From Euglena gracilis (lineage: Eukaryota > Euglenida > Euglenophyceae > Euglenales), in assembly GCA_039621445.1 (NCBI GenBank), contig CP154956.1, positions 77,372,474 to 77,436,473 of the forward strand: 64,000 nt of DNA, given 5' to 3'. Both the position numbers and the translations under genes were made by a program. Below, piece after piece: positions 1 to 11,100 of this stretch (the stretch's first letter is position 1; each line of letters begins with the position of its first letter). The notes under the pieces were generated by a model. That model did no database searches. It was not told the origin of the DNA and worked only from the letters and a program-made list of their open reading frames with translations.

Positions 1-156
1 GGTGGAGTGTGGGGGGGTACTCCTTGTTTGGTAAAAAAAATTCTCTTATAATAGAAGCAATTGTGTCAGGACTTATGGGTGTATAGGGTATTAATGAAAT
101 CAGAAGGGGACCTCCAGGCTTTACGTTAAACCGGGTTGCGGCCACATAACCCATAA

Positions 157-1860
157 TTAAATTAAGGGACTGGTTTGGGACATTGGGGAATTGAGACAAC
201 TCTTTCCCACTTGTGGAAATTTTGCCCTTAACGATTTATTTGAATGTAGGGTCCCCCCCAACAAATTTGTGGTTCTTTTGGATGATGCAAAGTCAGATGA
301 ACGGTATAAAAAGAAGATGCATGAAGAAAAGATTGGCGGTGCGCGCAATGGAAATATATGTGCGCACAGGCTGCCTCGCCAGCCCCAGGAGGATTGGGAG
401 GGGATCCCAAAAGCACCATATTTTTCCAGAGTTTGGTACCAAACCCTTTTATAAGGTGCTAATAAGGTATTAAACCTTAGGCCACAAAAACCAGGGATCA
501 AAAGCATCGCACTGTGTGCATTACGAGCCTGGGCCTTTGAAAATTGAAACAGTTGAATTAAAGCGTCAGCCACTTTGTCACTGGTGGCTTCAGGGGGGGG
601 GAACCCCATTTTGTCCAGAGTCACCCATAAAAGTGTAAAGGAACTTTGGTATCTTTTTCAAACTAGGGTTTCTTCCCAGGAAATCTTTTATGGGTGAATT
701 TTGCATTTGTTGCCAATCAAAAATTTGCCTGAGCAAATCATGCAAAGGAGGCGGTGGCATTTTTCCACCCCCTGCAATTGGTTAACATACCCCTGTACGG
801 CGTCATTCTTAGGCATGGGGGTTCCTGGAATTCTCATTTTTATTAACTGGGGCCACTATGTGGCTGAATCCCAGTAGGGGTGCCCATCAAAACTTTGACC
901 TTGGGAAACTTTTTTAATCTGGAGAGAAATTTTTGAATCACTGACCAGGAAGGGTTTGCATAACGATCCCCCGTGTTGTCCAGTGGACACTGTCAAGTGT
1001 TCCACTGCTGTGGCCTCCCAGTGGGGCCATCTGGCCACAAATTGTGGCAGTTTTCTGTTGCCTGGGAGACAAAAAGGTCTGTTTCCAGATTTATTCAATT
1101 TTTGAGTTGATGTTTTTAGCAAGTGAGAAAGTGTGCTGCCATAAGCTCACTTTAAACGTCTCAGCAATCCAGGAGAAACTGTTTCCCTGTCAGTGGACAA
1201 TCACGTAATTTATTATTCCTTAACAAAGGAGGGGGCAACCAAGACCCGTTCACCACAATGCTAAGACCATTTTTCAAATGGAGCATGGAGAAAAATGTCA
1301 ATCTGCCAGTAAACTGGGTCCACTCAAAGGAATGCCTGGCAGATTACTTTGATGTGTAAAATGGAGCTCTCTCTCCATTTCAGACTCCTGGACAATTTGT
1401 CCAGTTTGAATGTCCAGCCCCCCCCCCCAAGGCATGGGTGTTGCTGTCTGAGTGCCACTCTTGTTGCATTTCGGGGGAAGGGCCTGCGCCCCCAGGTGTC
1501 TAGTAATTTTTTTTCCCTTAATTGGGCCTTGATTTCCTGTGAAATTGGATGTTTTGAATCCCAGGAGACTGCAGAGTTTGTAACTAAAAAAATTGCCAGG
1601 GCATCAGTGAATGCCCTTAGAAATGGCAGGGCCATAAGATTGCACCTTATTTGGCCCAAAGTGGCAGCCAACTTCCTTTTCACATGTAATCTTTTCTCAC
1701 AATTTTTCCCAGTTCCTTTTTTATTGTTTTGATCTTCTGGGGAGGGAAACTGCAGTTTTCTGTTTTGGAAGTTTAGTTGAAATCCCAGAAAATTTACCAC
1801 TTGGGTGGGCTGCAGGGTGGCCCTTTTGACATTTATTTACATGTCGTTGGAACGGTTGGG
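157..1860 (-). mobile_element. Decayed DIRS-like (tyrosine-recombinase type) retroelement fragment
   Basis: Read on the minus strand. Positions 1800-1324 give an open stretch starting VNFLGFQLNFQ, the 'FLGF' end of the RT palm/thumb seen in DIRS-type elements, then a connection region (KLAATLGQIR, WDSKHPIS) and a degenerate RNase H start (GGWTFKLDKLSRSLKW). Positions 1122-856 resemble the methyltransferase-like domain that follows RNase H in DIRS-type elements: GNRKLPQFVARWP in one frame and YANPSWSVIQKF in another, where NPSW stands at the usual NPP[YW] position. A further open stretch lies at 624-157 (MTLDKMGFPPPEATSDK) and is of uncertain identity. Several frame changes and stops are needed to join these parts, so this is a dead copy. 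The RT catalytic core should lie above 1860 but I could not recognise it. The family call rests on motif order; the recombinase itself was not identified. Confidence 0.55.
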
Positions 1861-2689
1861 GATGGTGGGGGGGGCGCTGGGAAGACCCCCCCAATAAAGG
1901 ACACATGGGCCAACAGTGAGGTTCGTGCACCTTTCTTCAGTGAGCAAAAGGGGGTCTCTTTCATCCACTGCCCAGGGAGGTCGGGGGGGGGGGAAGGTAG
2001 CCAAAGCCACCTCTTCAATCCCACCCCTTGGTGGAGCAAAGCCCCACCAAGCACACACAAAAGGGGTCTCAAAAGACTTTGCTGAAATTCTCAGGCGAAC
2101 GTCTTTTTTTTTTGACTCGTGAACGTGGGCCGGAAAATCAGCATCAATTGTTCACTTTTTTTTTTGGTCAGGGGGCAGTGGAAGAGAAGTCAAAATTTTT
2201 TTACACCAGCCATCTTGTGTCGTTTGTGGCTGTGGGGGGGTTTCTTTCTCCATCTGAATTCCAAACTGAACCGTGAACATGATGTCCAACAGTGAAGAAC
2301 AAGTCAAAGAACAACAAAGTCAACGAACATCAAAATGAAGAACGACAACTCTATCTTCATCAAAATGATGAACAACAACATCTTCTTGAAAATGATCATG
2401 ATGAAGAAGAACATGATGTTGAAGGTGATCAGTTGACTTGTTGTGGTTGGTGGTCTGGTTCTGCGGCGAACCTGTTTGCAGAATCATGGCCTGGCCAAAC
2501 TGGCATTCGAATTCAGGCTGACTCCACTCTTAGGTGCAAGACCTAAGTGCCTCTTGGCCCTGTGGCTTCTGCACCCAGACATCCTACTCCTCAGCAGCTG
2601 GCTGGCACTTAGAAAAGAGAGGGGTTATTCTGCTTTCTTGGCTGGTTGTGCATGCTGGGGTCAGTTTCTGATGCCCGTGGCACCAAATT
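1861..2689. other. No convincing gene
   Basis: The stretch holds C, G and T homopolymer runs and short open frames on both strands without recognisable motifs. It may contain decayed upstream RT sequence of the neighbouring minus-strand fragment, but nothing can be shown. Confidence 0.4.
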
Positions 2690-3112
2690 TCATGGAAACA
2701 GTTTGACTGTGAAAACTGGACTTGGTTGGGTATTCACATTATTCTGCACTTTTTTCAAAACCTCTTGCAAACCATTGTCCTGAATGTAATTCTGAAAAAC
2801 TGAATCCATTCTTCCACCTGGCAAAACAAAACTTCTGACTGGTTCCCATGTTGATGAATGCACTGGGAAATTCTCCCACTTTGTCAAAAACCTCCAACCA
2901 TTTCTGAACTTGTGATCCAAAATGGCTTCAACATTGTAAAAACCCATTTTTGCAGCCTCCATTTCTGAAAATTGTCTGGCTGTTTTTGGCAAATCTGAAA
3001 CACATTCTGAAGCAAAACTGCTGACTTTTCTGGTTCCGGCTGTGAAAGTGGGAAAACAGGCACAGAATCTGCAGCACAGGGCTGCAGCAACCTGTCCCCC
3101 AACGGGAATCAA
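2690..3112 (-). pseudogene. Orphan chromodomain from a gypsy-type integrase
   Basis: A 140-codon minus-strand open frame contains a good chromodomain from about residue 57: FYNVEAILDHKFRNGWRFL, then TKWENFPVHSSTWEP and a C-terminal helix. This matches the chromodomain pattern (aromatic-x-V-E-x-I-L, then [VT]KW, then STWEP). Chromodomains at the C-terminus of Ty3/gypsy integrases bind modified histone tails and bias integration. No integrase catalytic core is recognisable upstream on the same strand (3.1-3.4 kb), so this is probably the remnant of a third gypsy element. A host chromodomain gene is less likely but cannot be excluded. Confidence 0.55.
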
Positions 3113-4378
3113 TTTTCAACGTAGCCAGCAGAGAGAGTAGAGTCTGCATGGGCGTCCACAACGTGCGCCGCTTCTGTCGAGCTGGTCTCCACATCGCGTG
3201 CAGACAAAATTTGGCGCTGCAGTCGCACTTGTGCGCGCGCAACCATGGAGCTGGAAGAAACAATTTTCCTGGAAACCTTGGTGTGAAAAACAGGCTTGCT
3301 TCAAGCCCTGAGACCACACATGTCAACCATCAAAATAACAAGAGGAAATTGTGCACAAAGGACTTGGATTGCCAAATTTCCCTCTGCTCAATGGCCTGTG
3401 CTGTTGGGAATCAGGCACGTTTGCATTACCAAAGTGCAGGGGAACCATGAAACAAAACACACAAATTTTGACTGCTGCAAATTCTGATTTCTGCCAATCG
3501 AAAAACACCTAATTTCGATATTTTTTTTACAGTTTTTTTGAAACCCTTGGGTCCACTGAATCTTCTTGAATTATCTCAACCTGCTGATGGTCCTCGAACA
3601 CTTTTGGGGGCGGAAAATTGTGGGTTGGAGGATGTTTTAAACATGCTACAAGGCCAGAAAAGATGATCTTGCTTTCCGGGTTTCCTCAATGAGGCACTGT
3701 GCCGCTCCTGGTGTGGGCGGCGGGAGGCGGCCTGGCGCCTGCGCACTCGAATTAGCGAATATTCTGCCCCATTCCGCTACTTTTTTTTTCCTATGTACTT
3801 TTCCCCCCCAGGTTCTCTCTTCCGAATGTTTCATTCAAAGAATTGTGCATGCTGAATGAAGGAATTTCAAATATTGAATCTGAGTTCAAGGAAACAATTG
3901 TCCAAGAAGTTCAAAAATTCAATCCGGAAGGTCAATCAAAAAGGAAAGAATCCAATTTCAAAAAAAGGAAGAGCAAGCGGCGCTGGGAATCAAGGTGAAT
4001 GTGTCCTTCCGTCCCCCCCGCTACCCTTTTTTAAATTCAATCCAGGCTTTTCCTCCCCCCCCCTACTGCTTCAGAGGCACCCCCAGGGAGTTGGCCAAAA
4101 ATACCGTCCCCCCCCCCCCAATTTTTGAATTATTTGGCTGCCGGAACCCAGGTTCTGGCTGAATTCCGGGACCGAAAGACACAAAAAAAGGGAATTTTTG
4201 GGGCGCGTGTGCCTATTTTTACCGGAGCGCCGGGTGATTGTTTTCCCCCACTCGGCCTGCCGGGGAGCCCATTCCGCGCACGGTCACCGAACTGGCGAGA
4301 GGGGAAAACTGGTAGCAGAGGCTTGTTCGTTCTACGTTTTCCATTGAAGGCCATTTTCTCAAGTGCCTTCTTTTTGAA
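3113..4378. other. Region ahead of element 1; boundary not found
   Basis: No gene is recognised. The stretch has runs of C (about 4012-4120) and T, and several short open frames without motifs. The left LTR or leader of element 1 should lie here or have been lost. I see no copy of the 379-bp LTR of element 2 and no obvious direct repeat of sequence near 14.9 kb. Confidence 0.4.
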
Positions 4379-7300
4379 ATGCAAAGCGTGCACACCTCCC
4401 CAGAATTCTCCACACACGAAGAGGCCACGGCCCACCGGGACACAGACAGGATGCCAACCTTTGCGGCGGACTCTGAAGTGGTAGCCCCCACCGCAAGTCT
4501 TTCCGATAGCCCTCGGGAAGCGCAAGAAAACACCCCGAAAAGATACCCCCGATCCCCTGCCCCATCCCCAATCCCATCCCCACAATCCCCGTTTCCCGCG
4601 CTCCCAGCCCCACCCCAACTCCCACTCATCCCCCTCCAATCCGAGTCCCTAGTCGATAGCCCTCGAGACTCGTCCCAAGTCCCCCTCCCGTTCCCGAAAT
4701 CAGCCCAGCCCCAGAGCTGGGACCCGACCCCCTGGCTACCACCCGGGGCTCCACCCTCTCAGCCTTTCCCCGGGACCCCACCCTTCCCCCAGCTGATCCC
4801 TTCCCTGCCCTTCCCGTTCCCGTTCCCGTCCGAGGTGCCGCACCTGTGGGGCGTCCCGGAGCTGCAGAGTGAGCGGGCCTTCGCAGGCCTGCCGGTGCCC
4901 GTGCCCAGCCCCGGGCCACCGAGGAGCCCTGATGAGGGCATGCGGGCCATCACATATCACCCCGCCCACGAGCTGGGCCCCGGCGAGTCCGAGGGCCGAG
5001 ACAGGATCCCCATCCCCGTGGCTGGCCTGATCCCATCTGTGCATCCGTCCCTGCAGTCTGCTCTGCCACCTGTACCGGTGGCAGGGCCCTCGCCGTCGCA
5101 GATGGCGTCGTCGTCCAGCCAAGCAGCCATCGCCACGCCGGTGGGAGTGCCGCCTCCCTACCGGTCCCCCAGTGAACACCCGAGCACCACCGCCGTGCAC
5201 CCGCACTTCCGCACCCCCCCATCCTCGGTCCGGCCGCACAAGGTGCCGCGGCTGGGCCTCTCCGATGACGAAGGAGATGATGAGGGTGAAGGAGAAGGTG
5301 AAAGTGATCTACAACGCCGGGGAGAAGGACCTCGTGATGACGACGAGGAGTGGCTGGCGGGCGTGGACCAGAGCGAGATGTACGACACCGAGGAGAAGCC
5401 GGACGAGGTCATGCAGGGCCCCCCCGAGTGGGAGGCAGCATACGCTGCGTTGCAGACGCGGATGGACTGCCTCTGCAACACCGTCGACTTCATCGCCTCC
5501 AAGGCGAAGGAGATGTGGGACAGCTGGGCGGCCGTGCAAATGGCCGCCGCCGAGAAGGACAAGGTGGACGAGCAAGGTGTGGCGGTGCAAGAGCTGAAGA
5601 AAAGAATGGCGGCCCAAGAAGGGGCCCACGTGGACCTGATGGAGAACGTGGTGAAGGTGAAGGACGACGTCGTCAGACTACATCAAGGAATATCACAACT
5701 CCACAAGCTCATGCCCATGGTGGCCACGGCGGAGGAGCGGATGACAAGAGTGGAGAAGTACACCCACGACGCGCTCGGAGACTTCGGTGAAGAATTCCGA
5801 AGGATCCGGGCGAAGGTGAAGGAGGCGGAAGACAACGCCGCGGCCGCGGTGATGGCGGTGAAGAGCGGCGACTGGACTCGCCGAGTTGGTGGAGGTGGCG
5901 CACCTCAAGGCCGCCGTGCAGGAGCTGCTGCAAGAGAAGGAGCGGCAGCGGGCCGAGAACGTCCAGATGCAGGGGAAGCTCAACGCCGTCGAGGTGCAGA
6001 TGGCCGCCTTCACCGCCAAGGTGGAGGCGACTGCGGTGGCGCAGGGCAGGGCGGTGGAGGTGACGCCGCGCCTGGTGGAGCAGCTGCAGTATCAGCAGGC
6101 CGAGAACGCCTGGCTGAAGGAGCAGGTCAAGTTCCTGGTGGCGCAGGTGTCCTCCCTCACCACCAAGGTGGAGGCAGCCGCGGCCAAGGAGCCAAAGGCC
6201 GCTGAGCTGCCGCCGCTGATCGTGGGGAGGATCCAGAAGGTGGAGACGGAGATCCAGAAGATGGGAGCCCAAGCCCAAGGGCTGACCGTGGCAGTTGCAA
6301 CGTTGCCGCAAGACAGACCGGAGACCCCCCCCCCCCCCCCTCCCCCCCCCCCCCCCTCCCCTCCCCCCCCCCCCCCCCCCCCCCCAACCCCCCCCCCCCC
6401 AAACCGGGTGGTGGAGGCCGAAATGCAAAGGTGAACGTCCAGACGCAGGCCGTGGTGATGGCCGTGCAGCGGCTGGACCAGATCGTGTCGAAGGTGATCG
6501 TATGCTCCCAAGCCAAGGCGGTGCCGGCCATGCCCGCCAAGGCTCCGCCACCCCCGGCTGAGCAGCAGCCGGAACCGGTGGCCCGGCAGCAACCAGTGCC
6601 AGAGGTGAGAACGGTCCAGATGGAGAAGCCCATGCAGGAGGAGTCCGTGGTGCAGGAGAAGCCGTCGTCCACCCTCCGACCAGCTCTCCGGCTGGTCCGT
6701 AAGCAGGCCGCGGCGGGAGGAGGCGGGGTGCCGTCCCTCTCCATCGCCCGCCTGACCACATCGTCCGCCGTCCCCGCCGCCAGCGCGTCCGCGGTGCGAG
6801 AGGTCCGCATCGCCCCGGTGCAAGCCCAGCCAGCGGCCCTGCATTTCCTCCCGGCGCCGCTGGTGGACTCCGTCATCGGCCTCCACCCGGGCCGGTTCTC
6901 CGGGCATCCGGAGGACTGGCCGCAGTGGCGGAGGCGGTGGCTCCTGTTCCTTCGGGAACTCGAGCAGGCGTGGCCGTCCATCACGTCAGCTCAGCGCCTC
7001 GCCATGTTCTGCGCGGCTTTGGACGAGGCCACGGTGCTGATGCTGGACGAGGAGATCGAGACCAAAGGAGAGGTGGAGTATGCCGTGCTGTTCGCGGAGG
7101 TGGACCTGGCGAACGGCGGCGAGGACAAGGAGGTCCTGCGGCGGCGAGTGAGGAAGCTGAAGCTGGTGACGAGCGGGAAGCTGACCGAGAAGTCCTGGAG
7201 GGAGTACTACGCGCAGATGGCGTCCATGGCGACGCAGGTGGGCATGGAGGAGGAGGAGCTGGGGAAGCTCTTCGTGGAGGCCATGCCCCTCCACCCCTGG

Positions 7301-8137
7301 CGTCGGAAGGTGGCGCAGGAGGAGGACAAGCGGGTGGATCACCGGTCCATCGTGCTGGAGGGCCTGCCGATGGACGCGACGGTGGAGGAGGTGAAGGAGA
7401 TGATCAAGCAAGAGACCACGGTGGCCCCTGCCTCGGTGCGGAAGGTGGGGCGCCGCTTCGTGGTGCTGCCAGTGGGCGACGAGCACCGCACCCTGGTGAA
7501 GGCCGTGTACGACCGCCAGCGGCTCGAGGGCGGCAGCACCGTCACGGTGACGGCCGACTCGTGCGACCTACCGGCGAAGGACATCCACAACCTCATGGTG
7601 AGATGGCTGCGGATGGAGGCGAAGACGGCTCCCGAGAAGGAGAAGGAGATACCGGAGAAGCGGCCGGTACCACGGTGGCAGCGGGACGTGGAGGTCGACG
7701 ACACCACCGAGGAGCCGTACATCCAGGAGGTGGAGAAGACGAACGTGCCGCCGAAGAAGGAGAAGCAAGCGCAGCAACCACGTCCGCCGACGCCGCCGGT
7801 GCCCACGCCCCAAGGCAAGGGACAAGGCCAAGGGGGACGTGGGTACCCGGAGCAGTGGTCATCGAGCCCATGGACGAGTGAAGAAGGAAAAGGAAAGGGT
7901 GGATACCAAGCCGAGCAGTGGTCATCGAGTGCATGGCAAGGAAATGAAGGAAACGGAAAAGGTGGTGGGTACCAAGGCGAGCAGTGGACATCGAATGCCC
8001 CAAGACAAGACGAAGGCAAAGGAGAAGGCAAGGCGAAGGGTGGAGCCAAAGGAGATCAAGGAAAAGGAAAGTCCAAGGGCAAAGGCAAGGCCGGCAAGAG
8101 CAAAGTCTCGGCCGTCCAGGAGCAGTATCATGAGTGA
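4379..8137 (+). pseudogene. Element 1 Gag-like polyprotein, in three frame segments
   Basis: Segment one (4379 to about 5880) opens with MQSVHTSPEF, is dominated by proline/serine and becomes acidic and helical from about 5250. Segment two (about 5886-6330, +1 frame) is a long coiled coil (LKAAVQELLQEKERQRAEN and similar heptads) running into a C tract that would code polyproline. Segment three (6431-8137, back in the first frame) contains the capsid-like part: FSGHPEDWPQWRRRW, then helices to about 7350, resembling the Gag core of Ty3-type elements. The C-terminus is lysine/glycine-rich with three imperfect copies of a GYxxEQWSS-type unit (7849-8005) and no CCHC knuckle, so RNA binding may rest on the basic GKGK tail. 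The product would be the structural particle protein. The frame breaks fall near homopolymers or GC-rich repeats and could be indel errors. Confidence 0.65.
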
Positions 8138-8155
8138 CGGGGCCGCCCAGGCCCC
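8135..8155 (+). promoter_or_regulatory. Possible UGA readthrough signal between Gag and Pol of element 1
   Basis: Gag ends at a UGA (8135-8137) and the same frame stays open from 8138 through Pol, so one readthrough event would make Gag-Pol. The stop is followed by CGG. UGA-CGG is a known readthrough context (type II signals of several RNA viruses). A perfect 6-bp hairpin follows at once (GGGGCC 8139-8144, loop of five, GGCCCC 8150-8155), with more GC-rich pairing potential at 8171-8179. The frame and bases are seen; the readthrough function is inferred. Confidence 0.45.
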
Positions 8156-11100
8156 AGGGATGGGGGTCTGGGCCGGCCGTCAAATCCCAACGCCAGCGTG
8201 AGCGTGCGGGCAATCACCCAAGAGCCCCGCACGCCCCCCAGACCCAGCAAGCCCCAAATCTCCCAAGGAGGGGAGAGACCGTGCCCTGAAGCACACGGTC
8301 AAGGCGGGGCCCATCAGATTTCGACAAACAACTACTGGTCCGTGCTACAGAAGAAGTCCCTTCGTTCCGAGCAATCGTCTGCGGCGCGACCGGTCTCGTC
8401 TGCGCAGTCCTCGCCCCCCGCCATGCGACCGGTCTCGTCTGCGCAGTCCTCGCCCCCCGCCAAGCCAGCAGCGTCCGAGCCATCGTCTACACAGCATCGT
8501 GCCACCGCGACGCCCCCAGCCCGGCAGCAGCAGGAGGGAGCACCGCGCCAGTCCGCACCAACCCGGACGACGCTGCCCCCGCCGTCAGCAGCGCCGTCAG
8601 CGACACCACGCTCCGCACCCGCAGCAACCAGCGCCCCGTCCCCCCCGCAGAGCGCACCGTCCTCCCGGGCGGCACCGAAGCATGCCGCATCGTCACCGAC
8701 AACCTCGACGCCAAAGAGGTGGGCACTGGACCTGTTCTCCGGAACGTGTTCGGTGAAGCGGGCGCTGGAGAAGCTCGGCTACTCCGTCATCTCGGTGGAT
8801 GCCGAGCCGCGGTGGAAGGCGGACAAGACGGTGGACGTGCGGCGCTGGCGGTACTGGGAGGAGTACTGGCCCGGCGACTTCGAGCTGGTCGCCGCCTCGC
8901 CGCCGTGCACCAAGTACTCCAGCGCGATGACGACCAGGAGGCGGAGGCTGCGGAAGGCCGACTTCCTGGTCCGCAAGACGAAGGAGATCATCGCCTACCT
9001 GCGGCCGTCCCTGTGGTGCCTGGAGAATCCCTGCTATGAGAAACTCCGCCACCGCAAGGTCGTCGAGGGCATGCAGTACGTCGATGTGGACTACTGCAGG
9101 TTCGAGGCGTGGGGCTATCGCAAGCCCACAGGCTTTTGGATCGCAGACTCCATGGCCCCCATGCGGGACATCGTGTGCGACGGCCAGTGCGAGAACATCG
9201 TGGAGGAGCAAGATGGACAACGACATCACCGACGGCAGCTGGGTGGGGCATCCCAGCAGCGCGGTACCCGGGAGCAGGCGTATCGCATTCCCGAACGTGT
9301 AGTCCGATACCTGTGCGAGCGCACCCCACAAACCCGCCAAGCAGCCGTGCCGCCCAGCGCGATACCGCCGTCGCCGGCACCCGCACCCGCGTCCGCCACC
9401 GCACCGCCAAGCCGGACGGCGCTGCCCCCGCAAGCAGCGGCGCTGTCCCAAGCCCCGCGCCAACGACCGCCATCGTGCACCCGCCAAGCATCGTGCGCCC
9501 CCGCCGAGCCGCACAACGATCCACCCGCCGAGCCCGTCACCACCGCCGCCGACGAGCCCCACCCCCCGCGAAAGGTCCACAAGGTCACCGTCTGTCCGTG
9601 GCAGTACCGCCCCAGCCGGCCCTTCCAGCTGGGCCGCATGGAGAGGCGGGGCGGCAGCTACCAGCTGATGCTGGATGTGGTCATCGAGATCGACGGCCGG
9701 GAGGAGAAGGCGAAAGCCCTCATCGACACGGGGGCGCAGACATCGCTGATCCGTCGGGACTTGTTCCCGAACGGATGTTTCCGTCGCAGTGAGCGACCGC
9801 TGCTCCTGCGGACCGTGAACGGGGACCTGCTGGCGGGCGGCAGCAACGAGGCGGACGTCCTCCTGGTGTTCAACGCGAGGAGCGAAGGAGACAGGAGTGG
9901 AGGAGTGAAGAGGTGGCACAGCCAGATCACCGTCCAGGACGGTGATATAGGGTGTGACCTGATTCTGGGTTACCCCTGGCCGAAGGAGCACAGGCTGGAT
10001 GTGCATCCCTGGCGGGATGCGCTCCAGCTCCACGACGACCCCCGATGGGTCATCGCCGGCACCGAAGCAAGCGAGATCGCAGCGCTAAGCACACGCACCC
10101 ACGCGACCGTCCGAGCCCGCAGCCCGTCGCCGTTGCCCCGCACGCCGTCCGAAGTGGAGGAGGAGATGGAGGCCGAGGTGAGGAAGATGAGGCTCACCGT
10201 CGGGGTCAACGGCCCCGACGGAGACGAGGAGGACGAGGCCCTGGACGCCGAGGAGGAGGCAATGGTGGCCAAGGTGCTGATCGACGCGGCCAAGGAGGCG
10301 AAGGAAGTCCGTGGGGTGGTCACGGCCGAGGCGGAGGAGCAGCATCCGCTGGCCGTCCAGCTGCGCGCCGAGATGCTCAAGGAGTTCGAGGGCCGCGTCT
10401 TCTGCGACCGCGTCCACCCCGGTCCGCCGCCCCGAGGCCAGCACTGGATGGCGGTGCTGCGCCTCAAGCCAAACGCCCAGCCGGTGGTGGGGAGGGTGAT
10501 CCACCTGAATGGCGAGCGGCTGGAGGCGCTCCGGGAGATGGAGGAGGAGTGCCGCCGCGACCGGAAGGTGGAGCCGGGCCGCGGCCCGTGGCGGGCGGCG
10601 GCCTTCCCGATTCGGAAGAAGAACGGGAAGTGGAGGATGGTGTGTGACTACGCGGTGACGAACCTGCAGATCATGGCGGACAGCTACCCCTTGCCCTTGA
10701 CGGAGGAGATCGTGGCGGAGCAGGCGAAGTGTACCCTCTTCAGCACCATCGACTTGCGGGACGCGTTCCACCAGGTGGCCTTGGCGGAGGAGAGCCGACC
10801 GGTGACGAACGTCCAGCTGCCGGGTGGGCTGTGGCAGTGGCGTGTGGTCCCGCAGGGGATCAACGTCGGGCCCGCCCTCCTGCAGCGGGACATCGACGCC
10901 ACCTGCGCGGCGGTGAAGGCGCACTCCCGCCCGTACTTCGACGACATCATCGTCAGTACGCGGCAGGGAGCGGAGGAGACGGACGAGGAGTTCTACCAGA
11001 AGCATGCCCGAGACGTCCGTGAGACGTTGCTGGCCTTGGAGAAGGACAGATGGGTCAGCGACAGCCGCAAGGTCAAGCTCTTCATGAGGCAGGTCGAGTT

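Noticed and set aside
6326-6400. Polyproline domain as a functional part of Gag
   Set aside because: It is a run of C with few interruptions where the frame changes, so it is more likely slippage or sequencing length error than a selected protein segment.
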